Source: Defluviicoccus sp. bin129
Lineage (GTDB): Bacteria; Pseudomonadota; Alphaproteobacteria; MPNO01
NCBI GenBank assembly: GCA_002239065.1
Contig: MPNO01000050.1
Location: 1 to 34,885, forward strand
Length of the DNA: 34,885 nt
Direction of reading: 5' to 3'
Below, piece after piece: positions 24,773-33,673 of this stretch; within the stretch, counting starts at the first letter, position 1; each line of letters begins with the position of its first letter. The notes under the pieces are model-generated. The model made no database searches. It had not been told where the DNA came from and was given only the letters and a program-made list of their open reading frames with translations. Position numbers and translations under genes: made by a program.

Positions 24773-25633
24773 TCAGGCGGTCCCGCTCAGCCAGGCCTCG
24801 CAGCACCCCTTGGCGAGCGCCCGGACGCGCCCGATATAGGCCGCCCGCTCGGTCACGCTTATGGCGCCGCGCGCGTCCAGCAGGTTGAACACATGGCTCG
24901 CCTTGATGCACTGGTCGTAGGCGGGCAGCGCCAGCGACTTCTCCAGCAGCGCCCGGCACTCGGCCTCGGCGAAGCCGAACTGGGCGCCGAGCCGTTCGGT
25001 GTCGGCGTGCTCGAAGTTGAAGGCGCTGAACTCGCGCTCGGCGCGGTGGAACACGTCGCCGTAGCGCACGCCGGCGCCGTTGAAGTCGAGATCGTAGACG
25101 TTCTCGACGCCCTGGATGTACATCGCCAGGCGTTCCAGCCCGTAGGTGAACTCGACCGAGACCGGGTCGCACTCGATCCCGCCGACCTGCTGGAAATAGG
25201 TGAACTGGGTGACCTCCATCCCGTCGCACCAGACCTCCCAGCCGAGCCCGGCGGCGCCCAGCGTCGGGCTCTCCCAGTCGTCCTCGACGAAGCGGATGTC
25301 GTGCCGGGTGGCGTCGATCCCGACCTCGCCCAGGCTTTCGAGATAGAGCGCCTGGCAGGCGGGCGGCGAGGGCTTGAGGATCACCTGGTACTGGTAGTAG
25401 TGCTGCAGCCGGTTGGGGTTCTCGCCGTAGCGCCCGTCGGCCGGCCGGCGCGACGGCTGGACATAGGCGGCCCGCCACGGATCGGGGCCGAGCGCGCGCA
25501 GCGTGGTCGCCGGATGGAAGGTGCCCGCGCCGACCTCCATGTCGTAGGGCTGGAGGATCACGCAGCCCTGGCGCGCCCAGAACGCGTGGAGCCTCAGGAT
25601 AAGGTCCTGGAACGACATTCCGCTGTTCGGCAT
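24773..25633 (-). CDS. glyQ: Glycine--tRNA ligase alpha subunit
   Basis: This 286-residue alpha subunit carries the aminoacylation site that forms glycyl-adenylate. The family hallmark runs without a break: [60 protein letters not shown]. Later segments [25 protein letters not shown] and [16 protein letters not shown] cover the remaining class II motifs. The start is either ATG 25633 (MPNSG) or ATG 25618 (MSFQDL); homology begins at the second, and neither has a clear ribosome site. The gene heads glyQ-glyS-ppdK and lies 75 bp after the Rieske oxygenase gene, with no clear promoter or terminator between them. Confidence 0.95.
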   Translation of the reverse strand: MPNSGMSFQDLILRLHAFWARQGCVILQPYDMEVGAGTFHPATTLRALGPDPWRAAYVQPSRRPADGRYGENPNRLQHYYQYQVILKPSPPACQALYLESLGEVGIDATRHDIRFVEDDWESPTLGAAGLGWEVWCDGMEVTQFTYFQQVGGIECDPVSVEFTYGLERLAMYIQGVENVYDLDFNGAGVRYGDVFHRAEREFSAFNFEHADTERLGAQFGFAEAECRALLEKSLALPAYDQCIKASHVFNLLDARGAISVTERAAYIGRVRALAKGCCEAWLSGTA

Positions 25634-25708
25634 GGCTCTGAAGGGGTGCGGCTGCGGCGGCGGCAACCTAGCCCCGCGCCCCGGCGGAATCAAGAATCGC
25701 CTGCCCCG

Positions 25709-26740
25709 TCAGCCGCCCTCCGCCTCCTCCGCGAGCAGCCGGTCGATCCAGCGATGCGCCTGGGTGACGCCCTTGTCGACCGACCAGCGGATCGGCCGGG
25801 CGGGCGCGGGCGCGGAATCGATCATGCGCTGCTGCGGCTCGATCACCGCCACGTCCTCGTCGAAGGTGTCCTTGTTGGCCTGGAACGCCCATCGGGTGAT
25901 CGATTCGTCGTCGAGCGCGACATCGCGCAGCAGCGACCAGAAGTAGTGCGTCGTCTTCCCGGTCTCCGGCGTCAGCGCGTTCAGCACCCGCATGCCGACC
26001 GCCCGGTTGCCGTCTTCGGCCGCCCCCGCCACGCGGAGCTTGATGACGATATTGCCGGGCGGGGTGAAGACGATCTCCTGGCGGTGGTCGACCGTGCCGC
26101 TGAAACCGCCGATGCGGGCGAAGAACGGCGACGGCGCGATGCCCCGCATGTCGCGCACCACGCGCAGGGTCTCGCCATCGAAATCGGTCTCGATGGGGAA
26201 CTCGATCACCCCGTCGGTCGCGAGCGTCCGGCGGTGCACGTAATGGGCGTGGGTGAGGTCGAGCAAATTGTCGCGGATCAGCCCGTAATGCGCCTTGACG
26301 TGCAGCGTCTCGCCCTTGCCGGCCCAGCCGGGGTCGCCCTTCCAGTGGTAGTCGGGGATCAGCGCGGGGTCGGCCCGCGCCGCATCGCCGGTCCAGACGA
26401 ACACCCAGCCCCAGCGCTCGACGACCGGGTAGGACCGGGTGCGGGCGCCCTCCGGAACCCGCTCCTCGCCGGGCACCGCGACGCACTCGCCGCCCGCGTC
26501 GAAGACCAGCCCGTGATAGCCGCATTGGAGGTCGTCGCCGACCACCCGGCCGAGCGACAGCGGCGCGCCGCGATGCGGGCAGCGGTCGGCGAGCGCCGCC
26601 GGGCTGCCGTCGCGCCGCCGCCAGAACACGATCGCCTCGCCGCAGATCCGGCGCTGCAGCGGCGCCGCGCCGATCTCGTCCGCCCAGGCGCAGACATACC
26701 ACGCGTTTTTCAACAGCCTGCCGTCGTCGCCGTCCATCAT
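25709..26740 (-). CDS. Rieske non-heme iron oxygenase, VanA-like (vanillate O-demethylase oxygenase family)
   Basis: This 343-residue oxygenase component has the Rieske [2Fe-2S] site formed by CPHRG (Cys54, His56) and CGYHG (Cys73, His76). The mononuclear iron site follows in DNLLDLTHAHYVH, with Asn158, Asp161, His164 and His169. The N-L-x-D-L-T-H-x-x-Y-V-H form is characteristic of the VanA/dicamba monooxygenase group, which demethylates or hydroxylates aromatic substrates. Such enzymes need a reductase or a ferredoxin; none is encoded in this window. The ATG at 26740 lies six bases after the SDR stop, so the two genes form one transcriptional unit and may act in succession. The substrate is unknown. 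Confidence 0.92.
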   Translation of the reverse strand: MMDGDDGRLLKNAWYVCAWADEIGAAPLQRRICGEAIVFWRRRDGSPAALADRCPHRGAPLSLGRVVGDDLQCGYHGLVFDAGGECVAVPGEERVPEGARTRSYPVVERWGWVFVWTGDAARADPALIPDYHWKGDPGWAGKGETLHVKAHYGLIRDNLLDLTHAHYVHRRTLATDGVIEFPIETDFDGETLRVVRDMRGIAPSPFFARIGGFSGTVDHRQEIVFTPPGNIVIKLRVAGAAEDGNRAVGMRVLNALTPETGKTTHYFWSLLRDVALDDESITRWAFQANKDTFDEDVAVIEPQQRMIDSAPAPARPIRWSVDKGVTQAHRWIDRLLAEEAEGG

Positions 26741-26746
26741 GCGCGC

Positions 26747-27550
26747 CTAGAGATGCACCGCGCCGCCGTCGACGGCGATCGACTGGCCGGTGAGGTAGCC
26801 GCTCGCCGGCGAGGCGAGGAACAGGATCATGCCCACCAGGTTGGTCGGCTCGCCGAGGATCTTTACGCATTGCATGTCGAGCACCCTCTGGCGCAGGGCG
26901 TCGGTGCGGCCCGGGTTGTCGATCTCGGTCTCGATCAGCCCGGGCAGGACCGAGTTCACCGTGATGCCGTCGCCGCCGAGCTCGCGCGCCATCGCCCGGG
27001 TCATCCCGATCACCGCCGCCTTCGAGGTCACGTAGTGCAGGAAGAACGGCAGGCCGAGCGGCACCGTCGACGACGAGATGTTGACGATGCGCCCCCATTT
27101 GGCCGCGCGCATCACCGGCAGCACGGCGCGGGCGCAGAGCATCGAGCCGGTGACGTTGACCCGCATCACCGCCTCCCATTCGTCGAGCTCGATGTCCTCG
27201 AACCCGCAGCGCCCGAGCGGGGTGAACAGGGCGGCGTTGTTGATCAGCACGTCGATCCGCCCGAAGGCGTCGAGCGCCTGGGCGGCCATCGCGCGGGTCG
27301 ATTCGGCGTCGCCGACATCGCACACCCCGGCCACCGCGCGCCCGCCTTCGGCGGCGATCTCCCCGGCCACCGAGGCCGCGCTGTCGCCGTCGATGTCGCT
27401 GACCAGGACCGAGGCCCCGGCGCGGGCGAATTCGAGCGCGTATCGGCGCCCGATCCCCTGCCCGGCGCCGGTGACGATCACCGCGCGCCCGCGCACGTCG
27501 GTCTCGTAGGCGCTGCCCACCCGCGCCGGTCCTTCCGCCTGTTCCGCCAT
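26747..27550 (-). CDS. Short-chain dehydrogenase/reductase (SDR)
   Basis: This 267-residue classical SDR has the cofactor motif TGAGQGIG (27-34), an acidic residue after the second strand (SDID, 51-54) that favours NAD over NADP, the NNAA motif (104-107), and the catalytic Ser160, Tyr173 and Lys177 (YVTSK). A GGGAGGGA ribosome site precedes the ATG at 27550. The long opening further upstream is antisense to the propeller gene. The stop is six bases before the Rieske oxygenase start, so the pair probably oxidises successive intermediates of one compound. It is divergent from the arylsulfotransferase-like gene, with 135 bp between starts. The substrate cannot be predicted from the sequence. Confidence 0.92.
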   Translation of the reverse strand: MAEQAEGPARVGSAYETDVRGRAVIVTGAGQGIGRRYALEFARAGASVLVSDIDGDSAASVAGEIAAEGGRAVAGVCDVGDAESTRAMAAQALDAFGRIDVLINNAALFTPLGRCGFEDIELDEWEAVMRVNVTGSMLCARAVLPVMRAAKWGRIVNISSSTVPLGLPFFLHYVTSKAAVIGMTRAMARELGGDGITVNSVLPGLIETEIDNPGRTDALRQRVLDMQCVKILGEPTNLVGMILFLASPASGYLTGQSIAVDGGAVHL

Positions 27551-27685
27551 CGGTCCCTCCCGCCGATTTTCGCGGCGCCATCTTAAGCAAAGCCGCGGCG
27601 CGCGCGAGTCGCCGGGGTCCGATTTCGCGCGCCCGGCCGAGGGTCTAACATGCGCCGCGACGAACGCCGCCCGGAGGTTCCCCAG

Positions 27686-28747
27686 ATGCGCATATTGCAG
27701 ACCGGTGTCACCCATTCCGACCCGGCCCGGGCGACGCCCGGCTTCACCCTGTTCTCGCCGCTCTGGGGCAGCGAGACCCTGATCCTCGACATGCGGGGCG
27801 AGGTGGTCCATCGCTGGGACCTGCCGAGCCCGGTCGGCGGCTATGGCCGGCTGATGCCCAACGGCAATCTGTTCGTCTCGGTCAGCACCGAGACCGGGCC
27901 GCGCTTCGCCGGCGGCGCCCAGGGCGGGCGGCTGCTCGAGCTCGACTGGGACGGCAATATCGTCAGCGAGTTCGTCGACGACTTCCAGCACCACGATTGC
28001 TGGCGGCTCCCCAACGGCCACATGCTGTATGCCTCGTGGGAGGACATGCCGGAAGAGCGCGCCGCGCTGGTCCGCGGCGGCATCCCCGGCTCGGACGACC
28101 CCGAGGGCATGTATTCCGACGTGGTGCGCGAGGTCGACGCCGAGGGCAGGCTGGTGTTCGAGTGGCGCGCCTGCGACATGGAGATCGAGAAATACGAGCT
28201 CAACCCGTTCAGCCCGCGTCGCGTCTGGGCGTGGTGCAACACCACCTTCCCGCTGGCCAACGGCGACGTGCTGATCAGCCTGCGCCAGATCAGCACCTGC
28301 GCGATCGTCGACCGCCGCACCGGCGGGTTCCGCTGGGAACGGACCGACCCGTCCTGGGGCGGGCAGCACGACCCCCAGATGCTGGAGAACGGCAACATCA
28401 TCCTGTTCGCCAATGGCTGGGCGACGCGGGAAGCCCACCCCTTTTCCCGGGTGGTCGAGTTCGACCCCGAGACCGGCGAGGAGGCGTGGGTCTACCGGGA
28501 CTCGCCGGGCCGCAACTTCTACTCCCACCACATCAGCGGCCAGGAGCGGCTCGCCTCGGGCAACACGCTGATCTGCGAGGGGCTGTGGGGGCGGCTGTTC
28601 GAGGTCACCCCGGCGGGCGAGCTGGTGTGGGAATACATCTCGCCGTTCGAGAACCGGACCTATTCGGACGAGGACGTGAACTGGATCTTCCGCGCCTTCC
28701 GCTACGCCGAGGACTCGCCCGAGATCGCCGGCCGGCTCGCGCTCTGA
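27686..28747 (+). CDS. Arylsulfotransferase-like beta-propeller protein
   Basis: This 353-residue protein is built from repeated propeller blades, each ending in a pattern like L-P-N-G-N or G-x-x-V-W-E-Y. Examples are RLMPNGNLFVS (56-66), HHDCWRLPNGHML (102-114), FPLANGDVLIS (188-198), GQHDPQMLENGNIILFANG (226-244) and PAGELVWEYISPF. The His-x-Asp/Pro-...-N-G-N-I-L-L-F-x-N-G signature is that of the ASST (arylsulfotransferase) superfamily. Classical ASST is periplasmic with a signal peptide. This one has none and should be cytoplasmic, and many such homologues have no proven sulfotransferase activity. A GGAGGT ribosome site supports ATG 27686 over the GTG- or ATG-type start 36 bases upstream. 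It is the first of a plus-strand trio. Confidence 0.8.
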   Translation: MRILQTGVTHSDPARATPGFTLFSPLWGSETLILDMRGEVVHRWDLPSPVGGYGRLMPNGNLFVSVSTETGPRFAGGAQGGRLLELDWDGNIVSEFVDDFQHHDCWRLPNGHMLYASWEDMPEERAALVRGGIPGSDDPEGMYSDVVREVDAEGRLVFEWRACDMEIEKYELNPFSPRRVWAWCNTTFPLANGDVLISLRQISTCAIVDRRTGGFRWERTDPSWGGQHDPQMLENGNIILFANGWATREAHPFSRVVEFDPETGEEAWVYRDSPGRNFYSHHISGQERLASGNTLICEGLWGRLFEVTPAGELVWEYISPFENRTYSDEDVNWIFRAFRYAEDSPEIAGRLAL

Positions 28748-28833
28748 GGGGCGCGTATCGAAGGACGGGCTACCGCCGCGGGCGGGGCCGCGCTAGTGTT
28801 TCGCGGGATCGGCCGGTGAACGAGGGGTCAGAC

Positions 28834-29238
28834 ATGAGCGAAACCGAGCAGAAGCTCTCCGTCGTCCTGCCCGGGGACGGGGAATACGAGGATGCCGGGC
28901 TGCGCGCCCAGTTCGTCTACCGCGACCTCGGCATCGGGGATGCGAGCGGCGGGCGCTACCACGCCCATGTCATCAAGGCGAAGACCGCCGACGGCCCGAA
29001 GATCGGGCTGCACCGCCACGGCCGGATCGACTTCCAGCTGGTCTACATCCTCAAGGGCTGGATGCGCTTCTGGTACGAGGGCCGCGGCGAGACCCTGGCG
29101 CCCGCCGGCACCTGCATCCTGCAACCACCCGGCATAAGGCACGACGTGCTCGAATGGTCGGACGACCTCGAGCTGCTGGAGGTCACCTCGCCGCAAGACT
29201 TCACCACCGAGGCGCTGGAAGACCAGGCGGCGGAATAG
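28834..29238 (+). CDS. Cupin-domain protein
   Basis: This 134-residue protein has a single cupin barrel. Motif 1 is G-L-H-R-H-G-R-I-D-F-Q-L-V-Y-I-L-K-G (58-75), with His60 and His62 as metal ligands and Gln68 where glutamate is usual. Motif 2 is P-A-G-T-C-I-L-Q-P-P-G-I-R-H-D-V (90-105), with His103. The three histidines suggest a metal-binding cupin, either an enzyme (dioxygenase, isomerase) or a ligand sensor. It lies 86 bp after the propeller gene and 5 bp before the metallo-beta-lactamase fold gene. It has no DNA-binding domain. The function is otherwise unknown. Confidence 0.85.
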   Translation: MSETEQKLSVVLPGDGEYEDAGLRAQFVYRDLGIGDASGGRYHAHVIKAKTADGPKIGLHRHGRIDFQLVYILKGWMRFWYEGRGETLAPAGTCILQPPGIRHDVLEWSDDLELLEVTSPQDFTTEALEDQAAE

Positions 29239-29243
29239 GCGCG

Positions 29244-30122
29244 ATGCACGACTTCGCCTTCGGCGACATCCGCGTCACGCGGATCGTCGAATTGGAAATG
29301 CCCCTGCTGGAGGCGAAGGAATTCTTCCCCGACTGGGACGAGGCGGCGGTCGCCCCGCATGCCGGCTGGATGGTGCCCCGGCACTACGACCCCGGCAGCG
29401 GGAAGGTGGTGATCGCGATCCAGGCCTTCCTGATCCGCACGCCGCGCCACACCATCCTGGTGGACGGCTGCGTCGGCAACGACAAGCCGCGCAACCGGGC
29501 GTTCTTCGACCGCGCCGGGTTCCCGTGGATGAACCGCTTCCTGGCCACCGGCACGCGCCCGGAGGACATCGACTTCGTGCTGTGCACCCATCTCCATGTC
29601 GATCACGTCGGCTGGAACACCAGGCTGGAGGACGGGCGCTGGGTGCCGACCTTCCCCAACGCGCGATACATCTTCGCCCGTACCGAGCTCGATTTCTGGC
29701 TCTCCCAGTCGAAGCAGGGGAGGATGACCCGGACCGGCGACTACGTGGCCGACAGCGTGATCCCGATCCTGGAGGCCAAGCGCGAGCTGCTGGTCGAGAT
29801 GGACCACCAGATCGAGGACGGGCTGACGCTGGCGCCGCTGCCCGGCCACACCCCCGGGCAGGTCGGGCTGCGCATCGCGTCCGGCGGCGCCGAGGCGCTG
29901 ATCTGCGGCGACCTGATGCACCACATGATCCAGTGCCACATCCCCGCCTGGAGCACCATCGCCTGCGCCGACCGGGAAGCGGCGCGGGCGACGCGGGAGG
30001 CGTTTCTCGAGCGCTACGCCGGGACCGACACGACCATCCTGCCGTCGCACTTCCCCGACCCGGCCGCCGGGCGCATCGTCCCCGAGGGCGCGGCCTTCGC
30101 CTTCCGGTATATCGGGGAGTGA
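29244..30122 (+). CDS. Metallo-beta-lactamase-fold hydrolase
   Basis: This 292-residue MBL-fold enzyme has the complete metal-binding set: THLHVDHVGW (His116, His118, Asp120, His121), PLPGHTPGQ (His202), CGDLMHH (Asp223) and LPSHFPDP (His269). The layout, with a long N-terminal stretch before T-H-L-H-x-D-H and with G-H-T-P-G-Q-V, matches the quorum-quenching lactonase / N-acyl hydrolase-like group rather than true beta-lactamases. No signal peptide is seen, so it is cytoplasmic. A lactone, ester or thioester substrate is plausible, perhaps a ring-opened aromatic product in this neighbourhood. The start follows the cupin stop by 5 bp, and its own stop faces the LLM oxidoreductase stop 4 bp away. 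Confidence 0.88.
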   Translation: MHDFAFGDIRVTRIVELEMPLLEAKEFFPDWDEAAVAPHAGWMVPRHYDPGSGKVVIAIQAFLIRTPRHTILVDGCVGNDKPRNRAFFDRAGFPWMNRFLATGTRPEDIDFVLCTHLHVDHVGWNTRLEDGRWVPTFPNARYIFARTELDFWLSQSKQGRMTRTGDYVADSVIPILEAKRELLVEMDHQIEDGLTLAPLPGHTPGQVGLRIASGGAEALICGDLMHHMIQCHIPAWSTIACADREAARATREAFLERYAGTDTTILPSHFPDPAAGRIVPEGAAFAFRYIGE

Positions 30123-30126
30123 CCGC

Positions 30127-31137
30127 TCAGGCCGCCGATGCGCTTTCGCCCTGCAATTCGGGCATGATCTCGCGGGCGAAGCGGCGCAGCGCCTGCACGT
30201 CGTCCGGCAGCAGCATCAGGACGTACTCGAACCCCATCGCCCGGAGCTCGCGCAGCCGGCGCAGCACGTCGTCCGGATCGCCGATCAGCGCGTCCGAGGC
30301 CCGGCCGGCATCGGCGTAGCTCTCGGGCTGCGTCGGGTCCTGGCCGGGGAGCGCGCCATAGGCCCCGACCATGCCGGCGGTTCGCCGCTCGCGGGCCGCC
30401 ACGGCGGCCTCGTATTCGCGCGCCCCGTCGGTGATGACCACGGCGCGGGCGAGCGCCACCTGCATCGGATCGAAGCGCCGCCCGGCCCGGGCGCAGGACG
30501 CGCGCCATACGCCGAGCCGCTCGGCGGTGCGGCCGAAGGTCGCGAACTGGTCGAACAGGACGTTGAGCCCCGATTCGGCGACCCGGGCGATGGATTCGTC
30601 GGTGCCGGCGCCGGTCCACAGCGGCGGGTGGGGCTTTTGCAGCACCGGCGGCTCGACCACGATGCCGCTGTACCGCCAGTACTTGCCGTCATGGTCGAAG
30701 CGTTCGTCCGAGGTCCACGCTTTCACCATCAGCGCGAGCGATTCCTCGTAGCGCGCCAGCGCCTCCTCCTTCGGGATGCGGAAGCTCGCGAACTCGACGT
30801 CGCGGTAGCCCTTGCCGATGCCGAAATCGAGCCGGCCGCGCGACAGCAGGTCGAGCGTCGCGGCCTGCTCGGCGAGCAGCACCGGGTCGTGCCACGGCAG
30901 CACGGTGACCGCCGTCCCGAGCCTTATGCGCTCGGTCTTCGCCGCGAGATAGGTCAGCAGGTTGAGGGTCGCCGAGACCTGCCCCGCCCCGGTGAAATGG
31001 TGCTCGACCAGGAACACGCTGTGATAGCCGAGCCCGTCCGCCTCCTGCACCAGGTCGATCAGCCCGCCATAGCCCTGGCTGTCCGGGGTCTCGTCGCCGC
31101 GCCTGGCGGTCGCGCCGCCAAACAGTCCGAATTTCAT
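30127..31137 (-). CDS. LLM-class flavin-dependent oxidoreductase (bacterial luciferase-like)
   Basis: This 336-residue TIM-barrel protein belongs to the luciferase-like monooxygenase family. It begins MKFGLFGGATARRG and contains GYHSVFLVEHHFTGAGQV, IRLGTAVTVLPWHDPVLLAEQAATLDLLSRGRLDFGIGKGY, and GDPDDVLRRLRELRAMG, all typical strand-helix units that bind FMN or F420. Group members monooxygenate organic compounds with reduced flavin delivered by a separate reductase, which is not in the window. The ATG at 31137 overlaps the GST stop in an ATGA junction, so it is the last gene of a coupled five-gene operon. The length is normal, and the substrate is unknown. Confidence 0.9.
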   Translation of the reverse strand: MKFGLFGGATARRGDETPDSQGYGGLIDLVQEADGLGYHSVFLVEHHFTGAGQVSATLNLLTYLAAKTERIRLGTAVTVLPWHDPVLLAEQAATLDLLSRGRLDFGIGKGYRDVEFASFRIPKEEALARYEESLALMVKAWTSDERFDHDGKYWRYSGIVVEPPVLQKPHPPLWTGAGTDESIARVAESGLNVLFDQFATFGRTAERLGVWRASCARAGRRFDPMQVALARAVVITDGAREYEAAVAARERRTAGMVGAYGALPGQDPTQPESYADAGRASDALIGDPDDVLRRLRELRAMGFEYVLMLLPDDVQALRRFAREIMPELQGESASAA

Positions 31138-31769
31138 GTCGCCCGGATGCTCTCGCGCGCCGCCACCTCGCCGTGCCAGCGCGCCAGGTTGGGGCGGTCG
31201 TCGGACACGCCCATCTCGATGAACCGGGCAAAGTCGACGGTGCAGAAGGCGGTGATGTCGGCGACGGTGAAGCGCTCGCCCGCGAGATGGCGTGCCTCGC
31301 CGAGCCGGGCGTCGAGCTTGTCGAAATAGAGCGCGGCGCGCTGCCTGCCGCGCTCGACCAGCTCGGGGATCTGCGCCAGCTCGCCCGGGATTCCGGGGAG
31401 CGCGCGGCCGGAAAAGCTGCGCTTGGCGTTGCGGAACGATTCGGCGACCGCGAGCAGCCCCTCGAACTCCGACATGCGCTCCCACATCTCGACCCGCGCC
31501 ATCTCCAGAGGATCGGCGCCCATCAGCGGCGGGTCGGGGTTGAGCGCCTCGAAATAGCGGCAGATCGCCATCGCCTCGGAGATCAGCGTGCCGTCGTCGA
31601 GCTCGAGCAGCGGCACCCGGCGGTGCGGCGCCCTTTCGAGGAACGCGGGATCGAGGATCGGCTTGCCGGGCACGCCGACCTCCTCCTGCGGGATCTCGAT
31701 CCCCTTCTCGATCAGGTAGATCCGCACCCGGCGCGGGTTGGGCGCGATGTTCCAGACATAGAGTTTCAT
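31134..31769 (-). CDS. Glutathione S-transferase-like protein
   Basis: This 211-residue protein has the thioredoxin-like N-domain (MKLYVWNIAPNPRRVRIYLIEKG, then RVPLLELDDGTLISEAMAICRYFE) and an all-helical C-domain with the N-capping box FTVADITAF. The residues at the usual catalytic Ser/Cys position are Asn and Pro (A-P-N-P). In the glutathione gamma-glutamyl site the common E-S is E-A (EAMAICRY). It may bind glutathione through a different residue, or act in isomerisation or dehalogenation, as GSTs in catabolic clusters often do. Its start is 24 bp after the GNAT stop, and its stop overlaps the LLM oxidoreductase start by four bases. Confidence 0.9.
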   Translation of the reverse strand: MKLYVWNIAPNPRRVRIYLIEKGIEIPQEEVGVPGKPILDPAFLERAPHRRVPLLELDDGTLISEAMAICRYFEALNPDPPLMGADPLEMARVEMWERMSEFEGLLAVAESFRNAKRSFSGRALPGIPGELAQIPELVERGRQRAALYFDKLDARLGEARHLAGERFTVADITAFCTVDFARFIEMGVSDDRPNLARWHGEVAARESIRAT

Positions 31770-31793
31770 CGGCGTTTGCTCTCCCTGTACCGG

Positions 31794-32660
31794 CTACCCC
31801 AGCTCCGGCCCGGCCAGGGCGTATACCAGATCGGCGTCGTCGAGGGGCTGGGACCGGCCGCGCAGCATGCGGATATAGGGGCGCTGATAGGCGAAGCCGG
31901 ACGCCCCGAGCCAGTCGATCAGCGCCCCGTGCCGGTCCGGGCAGTCGATCACCGCCTGGCCGTCGAGCCCGGCGAGCGCATGGGCGGCGAGCGCGATGGC
32001 GACCTCCGCGTCGTCGGCCACCAGCGGCCCGATCTGGGTCGCCTGGCGGCCGTCGCGGGCGAGCGCGCAGCCGGCGACCCGATTTCCGTCCCTGGCGACG
32101 AAGGCGCGCCCGGGAAGGCGTTCTATCAGCGAGGCGAGCAGCGCCCGCCGGTCGCCGCCGAAGGCGCGCGCATCCAGCGCCGCGATCGCCGGGAGGTCGG
32201 CGGACCGGGCGGGCGCGATCTCGGCTGCCGGCGCGGCGGCGGGCGCCACGGCGGACGCCCAGCGGCGCTCGATCCGGTAGACGTCCTCGAAGCCGAGATG
32301 CCGGTAGACCTCGCGCCCGTCGGGGGTCGCGTCGAGCCCGGCGACGGTGCCCGCGCGCTCGAGCTCCGCGAGCACCCGGTTCGTCAGGTCGGTCGCGATG
32401 CCGCGCCGCCGCCAGCCGGGGCTCACCAGCACCATGCACACCCAGGCGAAGCCGCCATAGCCGAGCGCCATGGCCGAGCCCACCAGCTTGCCGGCGGCGT
32501 CGGACCGCCCGTAGCCGAACCCGTTGGCCAGCATGTAGCGCCAGTCGGCGCGGCTCTGGTTCCAGCCGATCTCCTCGGACAGCGCCGCCCCGCGCGCGGC
32601 GTCGCCGGCCCCCAGCGGGGCGAGCGCGAGCCCGTCAAAAGGATCCGTCACGGCTGTCAT
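31794..32660 (-). CDS. GNAT-family acetyltransferase, two-domain
   Basis: This 288-residue protein has an N-terminal GNAT domain with the acetyl-CoA loop [14 protein letters not shown] (79-92) and a C-terminal half resembling the Acetyltransf_18 domain (about 145-285). The second half includes [29 protein letters not shown] and the closing [14 protein letters not shown]. Single-domain GNATs are about 150 residues, so this is the double-domain type seen in many proteobacteria. It would acetylate a small-molecule amine or another unknown acceptor. The ATG at 32660 lies 26 bases inside the 3' end of the upstream epimerase gene in another frame, which suggests translational coupling. Confidence 0.88.
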   Translation of the reverse strand: MTAVTDPFDGLALAPLGAGDAARGAALSEEIGWNQSRADWRYMLANGFGYGRSDAAGKLVGSAMALGYGGFAWVCMVLVSPGWRRRGIATDLTNRVLAELERAGTVAGLDATPDGREVYRHLGFEDVYRIERRWASAVAPAAAPAAEIAPARSADLPAIAALDARAFGGDRRALLASLIERLPGRAFVARDGNRVAGCALARDGRQATQIGPLVADDAEVAIALAAHALAGLDGQAVIDCPDRHGALIDWLGASGFAYQRPYIRMLRGRSQPLDDADLVYALAGPELG

Positions 32661-33666
32661 AATCCGTCGGCTTGTCCAGGCTCTCCATGCCGCGCCCGAC
32701 CCAGTCGGCCACCCAGTCGACCATCCGCGCGAGCGGCACGCGGGGATAGCCGAACAGCGCGTGGCAGGAAGACGCATCGGTGAGCCAGCCGCGCCCGGCC
32801 TCCCGGCCCACGATCCCGGGCGTCTTGCCCATGCGTTCGCCGAACGCGGCGGCCAGCGCGCGGATGCTCACCGTCTCGGGCCCGCTGACATTGAGCGGCG
32901 CGGTCGGCGTCGTGCAATGACGCAGGCAGCGCAGCGCGATGGCGTTGGCGTCGCCCTGCCAGATCACGTTGACATGGCCCGCGGTCACGTCGACGGGCGT
33001 GCCGTCGCAGACCTTGCGCGCCACGTCCCACAGCACGCCGTAGCGCATGTCGATCGCGTAGTTGAGGCGGATCAGCCGGCCCGGCGTCGCGTGCTTCGCC
33101 GAGAAATACTCGAAGCCCCGCTCGCGGGCGACGCAGGACTGCGCGTACTCCCCGATCGCGCCGGGCGGCACCGCCTCGCCCGCCCCGCCCTGGGCGATCT
33201 CGACCCAAGGATAGACGTTGCCGGTGGAGAAGGCGACGATGCGGGACGAGCGGAAGACCTCCGCCACGAGCGCCGGGACGAGCGCGTTCATCGCCCAGGT
33301 GAGCGGCAGGTTTCCCGTCGTACCGAACTTGCGCCCGGCCATGAAGACCACGTTGGCGAGGCGCGGCAGGGCTTCGACGGCGTCGCGGTCGAGCAAATCG
33401 GCGCGGATCGTCTCGACGCCCTGGTCCCGGAGCTTCGATTCCAGGCCGGGCTCGGAGAACCGGGCGACGCCGACGATGCGCTTTTCGGGGGCCGCGCGCC
33501 GGGCGAGCCGGGCCAGGGTCGGCCCCATCTTGCCGCCGACGCCGAGCACCAGGATGTCGCCGTCGACCGCGGCGAGGTCGTCGGTCAGCGCCGGGTCGGG
33601 CCGGGTCATGAACTCTTCCAGCGCCGCCACGTCGGCGAAGCGTTCGGGCAGGGGATCGGCCGGCAT
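32635..33666 (-). CDS. NAD-dependent epimerase/dehydratase family protein lacking the YxxxK lysine
   Basis: This 343-residue extended-SDR protein has the cofactor loop [18 protein letters not shown] (38-55), a strand with VFMAG (107-111), and [11 protein letters not shown] (144-154), where the catalytic Ser/Thr would lie. The normal Y-x-x-x-K appears as Y-A-Q-S-C (174-178), so the catalytic lysine is missing. Downstream segments ([21 protein letters not shown] and [23 protein letters not shown]) match nucleotide-sugar epimerase-like proteins. It may act without redox chemistry, or bind NAD structurally. The ATG at 33666 follows the LigI-like stop by 7 bp, and the 3' end overlaps the GNAT gene by 26 bp. 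Confidence 0.85.
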   Translation of the reverse strand: MPADPLPERFADVAALEEFMTRPDPALTDDLAAVDGDILVLGVGGKMGPTLARLARRAAPEKRIVGVARFSEPGLESKLRDQGVETIRADLLDRDAVEALPRLANVVFMAGRKFGTTGNLPLTWAMNALVPALVAEVFRSSRIVAFSTGNVYPWVEIAQGGAGEAVPPGAIGEYAQSCVARERGFEYFSAKHATPGRLIRLNYAIDMRYGVLWDVARKVCDGTPVDVTAGHVNVIWQGDANAIALRCLRHCTTPTAPLNVSGPETVSIRALAAAFGERMGKTPGIVGREAGRGWLTDASSCHALFGYPRVPLARMVDWVADWVGRGMESLDKPTDYDSRDGSF

Positions 33667-33673
33667 CGCCGCC

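Noticed and set aside
24893..27586. 897-codon plus-strand open frame
   Set aside because: It reads antisense through glyQ, the Rieske oxygenase and the SDR gene, all of which have clear family motifs on the minus strand.
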